DNA from: a virus
Strand: one strand, 5' to 3'
Length of the DNA: 64,000 nucleotides
IMG/VR virus record: IMGVR_UViG_3300008261_000018
Span: 1-64,000 of that record
Positions 56,038-64,000 of the stretch are shown here, in pieces (position 1 is the stretch's first letter; the number at the start of each line of letters is the position of its first letter). The notes beneath the pieces are model-generated. The model made no database searches. It was not told the DNA's origin and saw only the letters and a program-made list of their open reading frames with translations. Both the position numbers and the translations under genes were made by a program.

Positions 56038-56469
56038 TCAGCCGATGTAGATCAGATCTTCTGCAATCACCTCGTCCCAATCCACGCGGCCGATCTTGCG
56101 CAGTTGCTCGAGATTCTTGAATCGCTCGCCGGGCAGAGACAGGCGCAGCTCGACAATCTTCTTGGCGGTTGCGTAGCCAATACCCTTGACGTGCTTGGCG
56201 ATGCCTTCAGCGGTGGCCACGTTGAGGTTCAAGCGGGTATCCGCAGGGATCGCGGATTCGGGCAGCTTGTCCTCATCCTCCTTGGGTTCTGCACTTTGGG
56301 GCTCGATCGACACCCCAGTGCGACCCTTGCCGGGTTCGTACGAGACAAGATCAGCCAGGGCCACATAGCTCACAGAGCCAGTGCTGTTCTTGACCATCGC
56401 CCACTCCTTGTCGTGGTGGCCGATGAATTCAACGATCTGACCGTTCTTGGTGTTCTGGTACAGCGCCAT
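56038..56469 (-). CDS. Helix-hairpin-helix protein (ComEA-like)
   Basis: A 143-residue protein from the ATG at 56469 (MALYQNTKNGQIVEFIGHHD). The N-terminus is a small beta barrel (residues 1-45). The C-terminal 65 residues, LNLNVATAEGIAKHVKGIGY and ATAKKIVELRLSLPGERF then NLEQLRKIGRV, are a (HhH)2 ComEA-like DNA-binding domain. In a head-gene neighbourhood it may bind packaged DNA or the DNA end. A terminator stands just upstream of it. Confidence 0.65.
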   Translation of the reverse strand: MALYQNTKNGQIVEFIGHHDKEWAMVKNSTGSVSYVALADLVSYEPGKGRTGVSIEPQSAEPKEDEDKLPESAIPADTRLNLNVATAEGIAKHVKGIGYATAKKIVELRLSLPGERFKNLEQLRKIGRVDWDEVIAEDLIYIG

Positions 56470-56473
56470 AAGA

Positions 56474-56511
56474 CACAAAAAAGAGGGCGCCTGACTTTGC
56501 AGACGCCCTCA
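56474..56511 (-). terminator. Terminator after the capsid-decoration gene
   Basis: On the minus strand GAGGGCG(T)CTG pairs with CAG(G)CGCCCTC (about 56483-56510), followed by TTTTTT. It lies between the gene ending at 56532 and the ATG at 56469, so it would reduce transcription beyond the abundant capsid genes. Confidence 0.8.
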
Positions 56512-56531
56512 TTGTAGGGATAAACAACCGA

Positions 56532-57170
56532 TCAGGACTCGGTGATGAACGGCAGGTAAGTGCTGTTCACGTCGGGCACCACATCTTCGATGTAGTAGCA
56601 GACTTCAACCACGATCGGAGTACCGCCAGTGGCGGTGGAGGTCAGGGTGGAGCCAGCGGCGGTGCCGGTGCTGTCGGTGACGAACACCTTCAGAGTCTCG
56701 GCGCCGGTCAGAGCCACGGGAGTGATCAGACCTTTGCTGTTAGCGACGGGAGCCACGGTGCCGCCGGAGACGGCCACGGCCGAAGAGGTCGTGGAGACTG
56801 CGGTAGCGGTGATGGTGTCGTCGTTCGCCAGGGCATCGGCCACCTTCAGGCGGTTGGTGTTGGTACCAACCAGGCCAGAGAAGGCGGTGCCCACGCCACG
56901 GTCCTTGCGCACATCGGGCACGCGGATGCCAACGCGGTAGATGTTGGCGCCAGCGGGCACGGTCAGACCGGTGATGTCGGGACGGGGCTTGTCGTCCTGA
57001 CGCAGGTCGGGGCTAGGGATGGTGATATCGAAGCTGGTACCACCAGTTGCACCCACCAGTGCGTAGCCGATCACCTGGTAGTAGGTGCGGCCGGGGAGAG
57101 CCACAACAGGCTGACCCTGGTAGCTGCTCAGTTCGGTAACCCAGTTACCGGGGTAGATCTTCTTCGCCAT
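56532..57170 (-). CDS. Probable capsid decoration protein
   Basis: A 212-residue Thr/Val/Gly-rich protein (MAKKIYPGNWVTELSSYQGQ). Beta-rich throughout (SFDITIPSPDLRQ, AGANIYRVGIRVPDV, GTPIVVEVCYYIEDVVP). It lies 16 bases downstream of the major capsid gene and upstream of a terminator, the usual place for a capsid cement or decoration protein. A family name is not certain. Confidence 0.6.
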   Translation of the reverse strand: MAKKIYPGNWVTELSSYQGQPVVALPGRTYYQVIGYALVGATGGTSFDITIPSPDLRQDDKPRPDITGLTVPAGANIYRVGIRVPDVRKDRGVGTAFSGLVGTNTNRLKVADALANDDTITATAVSTTSSAVAVSGGTVAPVANSKGLITPVALTGAETLKVFVTDSTGTAAGSTLTSTATGGTPIVVEVCYYIEDVVPDVNSTYLPFITES

Positions 57171-57186
57171 TGTTCGTTACCTCCTA

Positions 57187-58778
57187 TCAGTACACGAAGC
57201 TGTAGGCGACGGTGATGAAGTCCTTGTTCAGGATCTCAAAACCGGCGAAGAGCGACCAGATCATGATAATAAAACGACTGAAATCGTCGTTGTTATTCAA
57301 CAGGATCTGAGCGTTATTACCACCGATACCCACGCCCACGGCTTGAGGGCCGAAGAACAGCATGGGGGCGGCAGTAGTCACAGCAGAGGTGATCGACGCA
57401 TCAGCGATGGTCACCTGCAGAGACTTCTCGGGGAGGTTGGTCGACTCGAACCAGCGGACACCCTCAAAGAGGAAGCCGGTAGGCATCACGGGCTGACCAG
57501 CCACGAAGCCTGCCTGGCCGTAAGCGGGACCCATGCCATAGAAGAAGTTGGCGTTGGGAGCCTGCTCGGGCTGCAGGGGGTTGACCATACCGTTACCCGC
57601 GTAACGAGCGATCTCACGGAACGCGTCGTTCTGGCGCAGGTGCATCATTGCGGTGGGATCCGCGATGCAACGGTAGTAGCCATCGGCGAAGGTCGGGACA
57701 TTGCGCTTGCGCATGTCCTTGACCACAGCCAGGAGGTCGGTCTTGACGTCGAACTTCGCAGACTGACCGGCGCTGTAGCTCAGATAAGGAGCAGCAGAAC
57801 CTTTGGTCTTGTTCAGGGGGTAGTAGTAACCACCCTGGGTGCTGTCGGCCTTGCCATTGGCTTCGGCTTTGAACAGCTCGTCAGCAAACACGCGGTCTCG
57901 CCAGCGCCTATCACTACTGCCCCGGAGGGCTGCGAGGCTCTTTATCCTCGCACTTGCTCTTTGTCATCGAGCAAGGTCAGACTATATCTTCACCATCCTT
58001 GAACATCTGAAGACCCCCTTGAACGCGTTGTCGCGCGAAGCGCTTGAGCTGAGCGCTTACGCCTGGAACGCAAGTACAGGGTCTTCTTCAGTTGACAAGG
58101 TGCAGGTGCGGGGCACTCGTGGGTCCTTTACCGAGTTTCCTCTCGGGACCTAGTCGTTGAACCTGCCGGCTTGTTGGCCGGATTGGCTGCTGATTACCCA
58201 TGCAGCGACAGGATTTTTAAGCTTTCACGATTGCCCTTCCGGGCTGCGTTGTAGCTCCTGAGCTTTTTCCGACCGCTGGCTTGGTCGGGAAGGGCTTCCA
58301 GCAATTCACCCCGTGTTGCCCTAGACGTTTCCGACTAGGCGACCACAAGCCTTTGGGCCGAGTCATCCAGCAATGTCAGGCTTCCAATCGACTGATGGAA
58401 GACGTTCAGGTTGCCGGTATCCAGCAGCAGGCGCTGGGCGGTCAGCAGGGTCTCACGAGCCACCTTGAAGGTGGACGGAGCGGTGGGATCAAGGGGATCA
58501 GCGGGACCGGTGTACTCCTTGAGCGTCACCAGGACCTTGTCCTTGACGATATTGCGGCTAGATGCAGTGCCCAGCGTTTGATCGGCAGTGCGCTCGCGGG
58601 AATCCTTGTTGCCAGGATTGCCCCAGAAGCGGTAACGATCGAGCTGAACAGTCTGGCCCGGCTGCTTGGCGAAGTCATGCACGACGACGGGCTCAACCGC
58701 CATCTCGATGATGTAGCCAGGGTGGGGCCGATAAAGCTCTGCGCCTAGCAGCTTGGGAAAGTCATTATCGATCCACAT
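57187..58778 (-). CDS. Major capsid protein, gene split by a group I intron
   Basis: Exons 58778-58361 (418 bases) and 57911-57187 (725 bases) join to 1143 bases, 380 codons plus stop. Exon 1 starts MWIDNDFPKLLGAELYRPHP, exon 2 gives DRVFADELFKAEANGKADST. The junction codon TAT yields LLDDYRRWRDRVFADEL, a smooth continuation. Unspliced, translation stops at 58335. The layout (LSYSAGQSAKFDVK, DMRKRNVPTFADGYYRCIAD, PTAMMHLRQNDAFREIARY) resembles the N4 gp56-type capsid family. GAGGAG lies 11 bases before the ATG. A decoration-type gene follows. Confidence 0.75.
57912..58360 (-). ncRNA. Group I intron in the major capsid gene
   Basis: A 449-base intron. On the minus strand the core has GTTCAACGACTAGGTCCC (near 58145-58162, P7 5' strand GACTA) and GAAGATATAGTCTGACC (near 57975-57991, TAGTC of P7 and the S element), the hallmark of group I introns. 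The 5' exon ends GATGACT, so the last base is U, and GGTCG in the intron (near 58340) can form P1 with a U-G pair at the splice site. The intron ends in G (57912). No ORF is inside, so it is a ribozyme-only intron. Confidence 0.9.
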
Positions 58779-58837
58779 GGGTCGACAGGCTCCTCAGCTG
58801 GTAGAAGAAACAGCACGCAGAACGCGCGCTTGCTCTT

Positions 58838-58865
58838 ACTATAAAGTCGATTTGTAGGGTGAAAA
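58838..58865 (-). promoter_or_regulatory. Sigma-70-like promoter for the capsid gene
   Basis: On the minus strand TTTTCA (58865-58860) and TATAGT (58843-58838) are spaced by 16 bases, in the 90-base gap between the capsid gene and the divergent endonuclease gene. It would start transcription about 50 bases before the capsid ATG. Match is good for -10 (5 of 6), fair for -35. Confidence 0.45.
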
Positions 58866-58868
58866 AAT

Positions 58869-59582
58869 TTGGACGCGGCGGATGTCCGAGGCCTCCTGGG
58901 CCTACTCCTCCCTGACGGCAGCCTTGTCCCATATCGCAGTCCAGCAGGGGGTTACATCCAGCTGACGCTGACTGCTGGGGTTTCTGAGTCCGCATTTCTC
59001 GAGGACAAGGTCGCCGAATTTCGGCAATTCATCTCGACTTCGGCCGAAATTATTCCCTACAAGACGCGCCCCCGCGCCAACGGCAAGACGACCGAGGTGC
59101 TGCGCTTTCGGGTCTCGACCAACAAGCTGCGCCCTGTTTACAACCTTCTCTACCCGGGCGGCGAACGGCAAATCACTCAGAACGCTCTGGATCTCCTGGG
59201 CGCCAAGGCTGCCGCGTGGTGCTGGGCCGAAGGAGCTCGGCTGAACCGTGATGGATCTTCGTGCCTAGCCCGCGTCGGTAACTCCGTCGATGAAGGACAC
59301 ATGGTGTCGTCGTGGATTGAAGTCCTCACCGGCGCACGCTCCGAGATCGAGGGAGAACTGATCAAGCCAAGGCTTCGTTTTGATGCCGAACAGACCCGCA
59401 AGATCCGGGAGTCCTTGGCTCCCTACGCACCGCCCAGTCGTCAACACCTTTTCACCGGAGAGCAGTGGGATGTCCACTCAATTCGTAGCGCGCGTACTGA
59501 GCTACAGCATCGGCAAGGGGAAAATTGCTCTCAAGGGGAGCCGCAAGAGGCCCTGGCTGGAACTCAAGCGACCCGAGACTGA
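58869..59582 (+). CDS. LAGLIDADG homing endonuclease-like protein 1
   Basis: A 237-residue frame from a TTG with AGGGTGA just upstream; the only other in-frame possibility is cut off by a TGA. GLLGLLLPDGSL (residues 8-19, Asp16) is a good LAGLIDADG motif. Later segments (YNLLYPGGERQITQNALDLL, AAWCWAEGARL, GHMVSSWIEVLTG) follow the LAGLIDADG_2-type monomer; in the second motif the expected Asp is Glu. The last ~38 residues overlap gene 2 and read as shadow. Divergent neighbour of the intron-bearing capsid gene; it may cut intronless copies of that gene. Confidence 0.65.
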   Translation: MDAADVRGLLGLLLPDGSLVPYRSPAGGYIQLTLTAGVSESAFLEDKVAEFRQFISTSAEIIPYKTRPRANGKTTEVLRFRVSTNKLRPVYNLLYPGGERQITQNALDLLGAKAAAWCWAEGARLNRDGSSCLARVGNSVDEGHMVSSWIEVLTGARSEIEGELIKPRLRFDAEQTRKIRESLAPYAPPSRQHLFTGEQWDVHSIRSARTELQHRQGENCSQGEPQEALAGTQATRD

Positions 59583-60048
59583 GCGCGCGTATCTCGGTTC
59601 CCAGGTCTACCAGCTACGCAAACTCCATCCCGGGGAGCTCGAGATCTTCTGGGACCGAGTGCCAACCGAGGGTTTCTACGACCTCGATCGAGCCAGGATT
59701 CAAAGCGATGAACTCTGGCGCGCCTACGAGCTCCTCTACCCCCGCGACAAATTCACGCTGTCACCGACCGTGCTCGAGCTCACGGGGCTCCAGGGCGCTT
59801 GCGCGCTCTGGCTTGATCACGGCTCCTGGTATGGCCGAGCAGGGGAGATCACAGGGGGCTACAGCCCTCACGAGAAGAAGCTCATCGGTGAGTGGTTGAC
59901 CTCTTTGGGTTTCGAGGCCGCGAACAAGCGCGTTGACAGCCGATGCCGCCTTTGCATCTCCCCTGATTCGATGCGCAAATTCATCCCGGCGATCCGCCCG
60001 CTCGTACACGCATCGATGCGTAGCAAGCTTCAACGTAAAAGGACCTAG
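59470..60048 (+). CDS. LAGLIDADG homing endonuclease-like protein 2
   Basis: A 192-residue protein (MSTQFVARVLSYSIGKGKIA). The first motif is degenerate: ARVLSYSIGKGKI has Lys where the active Asp should be. The second, ACALWLDHGSWYG near residue 115, keeps its Asp. It aligns with gene 1 through YELLYPRDKFTLSPTVLELT and GYSPHEKKLIGEWLTSLGFE. The start lies inside gene 1 (113-base overlap) after GGAGAGCAGTGGG. The two genes could be duplicated halves of a pair that works as a heterodimer. Confidence 0.65.
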   Translation: MSTQFVARVLSYSIGKGKIALKGSRKRPWLELKRPETERAYLGSQVYQLRKLHPGELEIFWDRVPTEGFYDLDRARIQSDELWRAYELLYPRDKFTLSPTVLELTGLQGACALWLDHGSWYGRAGEITGGYSPHEKKLIGEWLTSLGFEAANKRVDSRCRLCISPDSMRKFIPAIRPLVHASMRSKLQRKRT

Positions 60049-60116
60049 GCTGAATTCTGCCCCGAAGCAGAACTACGTCAGGGGCCTCCAGGAGTTCGAG
60101 TTTTTGTAGTTTCCTC

Positions 60117-60281
60117 GTGGCGATTCCAGATCAGACGGAACAGCAGCAGCCCCCTCCCTCGCCCAATCCGAGCCAGCGCGGGGAGACCGACTACTGCATT
60201 GCCTCCGGCCTCAGGCGGAAGTTTCTCGATTACTGCTACGAAAATCCAGGCGCCGAGGAGTGCCGGATCTATGACGTCTAG
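60117..60281 (+). CDS. 54-residue acidic protein
   Basis: From the GTG at 60117: VAIPDQTEQQQPPPSPNPSQ, then ETDYCIASGLRRKFLDYCYE and a Glu/Cys tail ending YDV. The second half has the CxAS-LRxKFLDYC pattern of small phage proteins. Too short for default gene finding, but codon use is convincing. Confidence 0.5.
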   Translation: MAIPDQTEQQQPPPSPNPSQRGETDYCIASGLRRKFLDYCYENPGAEECRIYDV

Positions 60282-60341
60282 CCCACCTCGGAGGGCCTGA
60301 ATCAATCTCTTAGACTGCATTCATCGCGATAGCCTCGCCAG

Positions 60342-60782
60342 ATGGCAGTCTTCAATAAACTGAATGGCTTTGTCGAGCATCTCAGCCTTGGCGTCCACAA
60401 CCTGGCGACCAACCAGCTCGTCATCGCTCTAAGCAACGTCAACCCTACCGCCGAAGCGACTCCGCCGACCGGGACGACCGCTAACTGCATCCTGGCCAAT
60501 GTGACGCAGGTCTCATACACCAACCTAAGCAGCCGCAATATCACCACAACAAGCTCCGCGCAGTCGTCCGGAACTTACAGGCTCGTTCTCGCAGACTTGA
60601 CCCTTAATGCGACAGGGACCGTCGGCCCTTTCCGCTATGTCTACGTCTTCAATGACACTCCGACTTCCCCGGCGGACCCGTTGATTGGTTATTACGACTA
60701 CGGCTCGTCGCTAACTCTCAGCAACGGCGAAAGTCTCACTATTGACTTCGATCAAGTGAACGGCGCCCTGACCCTCGCGTAA
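60342..60782 (+). CDS. Tail/virion beta protein
   Basis: A 146-residue protein ([20 protein letters not shown]). Strand-rich, with [19 protein letters not shown] and [12 protein letters not shown] near the end. This pattern is common in small phage proteins that sit before tail-fibre genes (head or tail accessory). Not named with confidence. Confidence 0.55.
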   Translation: MAVFNKLNGFVEHLSLGVHNLATNQLVIALSNVNPTAEATPPTGTTANCILANVTQVSYTNLSSRNITTTSSAQSSGTYRLVLADLTLNATGTVGPFRYVYVFNDTPTSPADPLIGYYDYGSSLTLSNGESLTIDFDQVNGALTLA

Positions 60783-60805
60783 ATCCTGACGCAGGGGGCG
60801 GGGCG

Positions 60806-62878
60806 ATGTCTATTTCTTTCATCTCAACTGCGGTTAGTTCCGCCACAACCCTTGCTCTCCCAGCGCATCAGGCAGGGGACGTCATCGTACTACTTGCCTA
60901 CAACTCACTTAGTAGCACATATCCAACCATCCCGATCGCCTCGGGAACGGTCCCCGCTTGGTCCAATGTAACCAATAATACGAGCGGAACCAGCGCGGGG
61001 CGACTGCTTTACGCGGTTGCCAGCAGTAGCTCGCATACCAGTGGCACCTGGACAAACGCTACCAGGCTCCTCGCAGTTGTTTACAGGGGCGCGTCGCGAA
61101 TTTCTCAGGGGTCCGTCGCGACCGGCAGCGGGACTAGCCTCTTCCATCCCTCCCTGACCCCATCCGAGGGGGCCGCTGGGAACAATATTGACGCAGTGCT
61201 CCGGGTATCCGCGCACAAGAGCGCAACCAACCTTAGCCAATCAGTTACCGGCTACACCTTCCGGAACGGTACAAGCAGTAGCACTGGCTCGACCGCCCTT
61301 CGTGATCAAGTCCAGTCCACAAGCTCTCTACCCAGCCTGTCCTTAAGTGTTAACGCGTCAAACTCTTATATAGCCTTTACTGCGATCCTTAGGGATAACA
61401 ATAGACGGCTAATCGCCGACACGCGTAACTATGTCGCGGCAGGTGCCAATGCGGTCGTATTCAGGCCGCTACCACCCTTCCCGGTCGATAGCAGCACGTA
61501 TGCATTACTTGGTGGAGTCACCGAGTTCTCCCCTGGGGTCTTCTTCGACGGGGCGGCAGGTGTATTCGCGTGCACGGGCAGTGACGCAACCCTTCGGTAC
61601 AATCAAAACCTGCTGCACGCTACTCGGCAACGCTACCAGGCCGAAGGCCCTGCGGCGGTTCTTAACTTTACTCGCCGAATCTACGCCGATGGCGGCGTTT
61701 TCGGATTAAGTGGTGGCGTCGTCACCTACCCACGCGGATACTATCTCGATCCTCTTAGTGTCCCGTATAACGTCGTAGCCCCCGAAGCCTTTCTAAAGGC
61801 GTCACTCCGCTTCATCCTGCTTAGGGGCGCGTTCAGCGTCACTGGCCGCTCAAACGCTTTCTATCGCGGCTACATCATTAACTCCAGCCCGGGCGCTTTC
61901 GCTGCAACCTGGTACGTCAGTCAGCTATATCTTTACGCTCGTGTCGTTGGTGTCTCCGCCTCCTACGAGGCCAACTGGCCTGATACGCCATTAAAGCGTG
62001 CCTTAATTGGGCTTATTTCGAGTGGCACCTTTACCTGGACCCTCAACCAAAGCGGCTTCCAATTTACCCCTCCAGCGCCTGCAAGCGGCCAACCGCGACC
62101 ACGCGCGCTGAATCCCTACGGCGGCAGTGACGACACCGGCGGATCTTTTGTCCGGCCTCAGTACGTCAAGTACAACTCTGCTAGTAAAGCGAAGGATTTC
62201 GGCATCGTCAGTAACCTCTTCTCGATAGCGGAGGGTGAGCTGGGCGGTCAGGCGGGCTCGAACACCGCTTTCTATAAGGTCGAGACCGATGGTCCCGCCC
62301 AGCTCTTTATCCAAAACAACACCGACTCCGCATTCACGAAGAACTACATTTCAGTCGGCGTCCTGGATTCAACCCGCAAGCCACTATCGCTTACCCCTCA
62401 AGGCTTCGCATATCTAAACGACAATGCGGCGACTCCAGCCCTCGAGTCAGCGGAATCCCTCCCGCCTGGGATCTATTACTTCACCATCTCCTGCAATCAG
62501 TGGCAAGCCATACCTTTCACTGTGACCATGCAGGTCATTCGCTTTAAGCCATTGATCGGTGCGGCAGGTGGAACCTTCGCCCCCTATGGACGGTTCGCCC
62601 AGGCCAAACTCTTCAGCGTTGCGACGCTGACCGCCCCATTCACGGGTACCATTCCTCCAGATAGCGCTATTGATCGGCTGTCTGGCGTGGCAACAGTGAC
62701 TGCGACTCCCTTGCTGTCATTGGCAATTATGCGTGGCGCCGCAGTTGGAACAATGGTTCCTTACGGCAGGCTCAAGCAGACTCATCGCATCTCGGGTACT
62801 GCAATTGGCAATGGGAACAGCATCGCCACCCTGAGCTCCATACCCCCCTATGGCGGTGGCTATGGCGGCGGCTATTAG
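60806..62878 (+). CDS. Large tail-fibre-like protein
   Basis: A 690-residue Ser/Thr/Ala-rich protein (MSISFISTAVSSATTLALPA). The N-terminal 200 residues form a beta-sandwich like adhesin domain (AGDVIVLLAYNSLSSTYPTI, SNSYIAFTAILRDN). The middle has repeated GGVTEFSPGVFFDGAAGVFA- and GGVVTYPRGYYLDPLSV-type strands. The C-terminal 100 residues hold ALIGAAGGTFAPYGRF-type segments and a GGGYGGGY end. Likely a host-recognition fibre. Codon use is less GC-rich than its neighbours, a sign of recent exchange. Confidence 0.55.
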   Translation: MSISFISTAVSSATTLALPAHQAGDVIVLLAYNSLSSTYPTIPIASGTVPAWSNVTNNTSGTSAGRLLYAVASSSSHTSGTWTNATRLLAVVYRGASRISQGSVATGSGTSLFHPSLTPSEGAAGNNIDAVLRVSAHKSATNLSQSVTGYTFRNGTSSSTGSTALRDQVQSTSSLPSLSLSVNASNSYIAFTAILRDNNRRLIADTRNYVAAGANAVVFRPLPPFPVDSSTYALLGGVTEFSPGVFFDGAAGVFACTGSDATLRYNQNLLHATRQRYQAEGPAAVLNFTRRIYADGGVFGLSGGVVTYPRGYYLDPLSVPYNVVAPEAFLKASLRFILLRGAFSVTGRSNAFYRGYIINSSPGAFAATWYVSQLYLYARVVGVSASYEANWPDTPLKRALIGLISSGTFTWTLNQSGFQFTPPAPASGQPRPRALNPYGGSDDTGGSFVRPQYVKYNSASKAKDFGIVSNLFSIAEGELGGQAGSNTAFYKVETDGPAQLFIQNNTDSAFTKNYISVGVLDSTRKPLSLTPQGFAYLNDNAATPALESAESLPPGIYYFTISCNQWQAIPFTVTMQVIRFKPLIGAAGGTFAPYGRFAQAKLFSVATLTAPFTGTIPPDSAIDRLSGVATVTATPLLSLAIMRGAAVGTMVPYGRLKQTHRISGTAIGNGNSIATLSSIPPYGGGYGGGY

Positions 62879-62930
62879 AACTAGCCGGCTTCAAGAACTT
62901 GCCAGAATGGTTCAGTAGAGAAGTAAGTCC

Positions 62931-63353
62931 ATGGCGTTCTCGCAGTATTTTGCAACCCAGGTATTGAACTGGGTCAAGGGATCTCCGTTTCCTACTGCGC
63001 TATCGAATGTCTACGTGTCCTTGCACACCGGCGATCCCGGCTCGGCTGGCACATCGAATGATGTAACCGGCACCATCAAAGGCAGTGCAACCCGGACTAC
63101 TGTCTCGAGCGCAGCATTTACCGCCGTCGCATCTGCATCGGGCGGCGGCTTCGAGATCACTAACACTGGCGTGGTGCAGATCACAACCAGTGCCGTGAAT
63201 ACAACAACTCAGACCGTTACGCATTTCGGTATTTGGGATGCCGCAACTGGCGGCAACTTCCTCGCCTCTGGTGCACTGACAACCTCTGTCGGTGTCCAGC
63301 TTGGTGACACCGTTCAATTCAATATCGGCGCCATGGCCGTGCGTGTGATCTGA
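62931..63353 (+). CDS. Small virion/tail protein
   Basis: A 140-residue protein (MAFSQYFATQVLNWVKGSPF). The pattern VYVSLHTGDPGSAGTSNDVT, HFGIWDAATGGNFLASGALT and VQFNIGAMAVRV is that of a widespread phage tail or head-completion family (short helix, then beta domain). Its stop overlaps the next ATG (TGATG). Confidence 0.65.
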   Translation: MAFSQYFATQVLNWVKGSPFPTALSNVYVSLHTGDPGSAGTSNDVTGTIKGSATRTTVSSAAFTAVASASGGGFEITNTGVVQITTSAVNTTTQTVTHFGIWDAATGGNFLASGALTTSVGVQLGDTVQFNIGAMAVRVI

Positions 63354-63487
63354 TGGCTAAGGTCAAGAAAAGCCCAACCGGCGCCATCCACAAGGAGCCA
63401 GTCGAGAAGATCACGCGCCAGGGAAACGGTCGACGCAGTCGCGCCAGTCACGGCCGCAAGCTGCGTCGCGGTCAAGGGAAGGGCTGA
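63353..63487 (+). CDS. 44-residue basic protein
   Basis: The frame MAKVKKSPTGAIHKEPVEKI, then QGNGRRSRASHGRKLRRGQG, is a strongly basic peptide with TGAIHKE and RRSRASHGRK, seen in small phage late genes. It overlaps the previous gene by one base. Possibly a nucleic-acid-binding virion protein. Confidence 0.6.
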   Translation: MAKVKKSPTGAIHKEPVEKITRQGNGRRSRASHGRKLRRGQGKG

Positions 63488-63501
63488 GAGTCTCGCCCTC
63501 C

Positions 63502-64000
63502 TTAGTAATTCCAGACAGTCGCCGGCTTCACGCCCGCCCGGGCATGGAAACACCCGCCATTCCTGGTGTCGATATGGATAAAGCCCTTGGGGCGCCCATC
63601 GCCATACCCGCCACTCCAGCGTTGAATCAGCCAGCGGTGGAAGTTCTCGAGTGATTCACCGATCGGATAAATATCGAGCGCCATGCCCTTTGTGTGGTAC
63701 GAACCAGGGACGCCACCAACTTGTCGATTGATTGGCTCAGGCCTGTAACCGCTAGTCACACCCAATGGTCCGTCCCAGCTCTTGCGAATGGCGTCGAACT
63801 CCTTGCAGATCTTGATGATCTCTTTTTCTTCCTGGCTCCCCGCCTTTGGCTTACGCCTCGCGTCGTACTGAAGCACTTCGCCAACGGTGATATATTCGCC
63901 AACGCGCGCACCGAAATCTCCCCAGTTGATGGCGGTTGTTGGCGCTAAGCCAGGCTTGGCTGTTTCCTCTCGCCAGTGAGGCAGGAAGAGCACCCATTTT
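63502..64000 (-). CDS. M15 peptidase (D-Ala-D-Ala carboxypeptidase-like), partial
   Basis: At least 163 residues. GVTSGYRPEPINRQVGGVPG followed by SYHTKGMALDIYP gives the metal-binding His and Asp (H-x6-D), and GFIHID the third ligand, as in M15A peptidases that cleave peptidoglycan peptides. The frame stays open to the window edge (KWVLFLPHWREETAKPG), so the true start is probably outside. Second peptidoglycan enzyme besides the lysin at 34597; a candidate endolysin. Confidence 0.7.
   Translation of the reverse strand, partial: KWVLFLPHWREETAKPGLAPTTAINWGDFGARVGEYITVGEVLQYDARRKPKAGSQEEKEIIKICKEFDAIRKSWDGPLGVTSGYRPEPINRQVGGVPGSYHTKGMALDIYPIGESLENFHRWLIQRWSGGYGDGRPKGFIHIDTRNGGCFHARAGVKPATVWNY

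Noticed and set aside
1-64000. CRISPR array or diversity-generating retroelement
   Set aside because: No regularly spaced identical repeats, no Cas genes, and no reverse transcriptase or variable-repeat pair seen despite the fibre duplications.
1-64000. tRNA genes
   Set aside because: Scanned for the T-arm GTTCGAA-type box with matching acceptor stems; none found by eye. A tRNAscan run would be decisive.

Overview
This 64 kb GC-rich window looks like most of a tailed double-stranded DNA bacteriophage (or an integrated or plasmid-like prophage) of a unicellular cyanobacterium. The support is: a capsid gene beside many virion-type genes, a ThyX of the cyanobacterial RTHR type, two different 2-oxoglutarate oxygenases, small Lys/Arg-rich proteins typical of marine and freshwater phages, a Gp157-like protein, and tightly packed genes with 1-8 base overlaps. 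The host assignment is inference. I see no terminase, portal, tape measure, DNA polymerase, RNA polymerase, tRNA or rRNA, so the replicon probably continues beyond one or both ends. A large serine recombinase and an XRE-type regulator suggest a temperate capacity.

Layout. (1) 1-15.9 kb: mostly plus-strand early or host-takeover genes, nearly all small and unknown, with a PcfJ-like protein, ribbon-helix-helix, HicA-like, RlpA-like, AP2, DUF932 and DUF7227-like proteins and a prolyl-hydroxylase-like oxygenase. Two minus-strand islets interrupt this block: three overlapping genes at 3.0-4.0 kb and a Dps/ferritin-like gene at 9.6-10.1 kb. Four copies of a leader hairpin stand just before the first gene of plus-strand units. 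(2) 15.8-17.7 kb: a minus-strand accessory cluster with an AbrB-type protein and small membrane proteins. (3) 17.8-26.5 kb: replication and recombination, with a possible sliding clamp, an SSB and its neighbour, a PD-(D/E)XK nuclease, an XRE regulator and a divergent primase-helicase (VapE type). (4) 26.9-33.6 kb: nucleotide metabolism (dCMP deaminase, ThyX, dATP/dGTP diphosphohydrolase-like), an HNH endonuclease and a degenerate Dam-like protein. (5) 33.6-58.8 kb: mainly minus-strand late genes, namely lysis and virion lysin, HNH, serine recombinase, possible ejection proteins, four glycine-rich fibre proteins in an A-B-A-B arrangement, tail fibre and virion proteins, and the major capsid gene. 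(6) 58.9-64 kb: plus-strand homing endonuclease-like pair, tail-fibre-type proteins, and a minus-strand M15 peptidase cut by the window edge.

The strongest discovery is a 449-base group I intron inside the major capsid gene. Removing it joins two open frames exactly into a 380-residue protein. The intron has no ORF of its own, but two overlapping LAGLIDADG-type genes sit divergently just upstream of the capsid gene. Each keeps a good acidic residue in only one of its two active-site motifs, and the two are complementary. This suggests a collaborative, possibly heterodimeric, intron-homing system.
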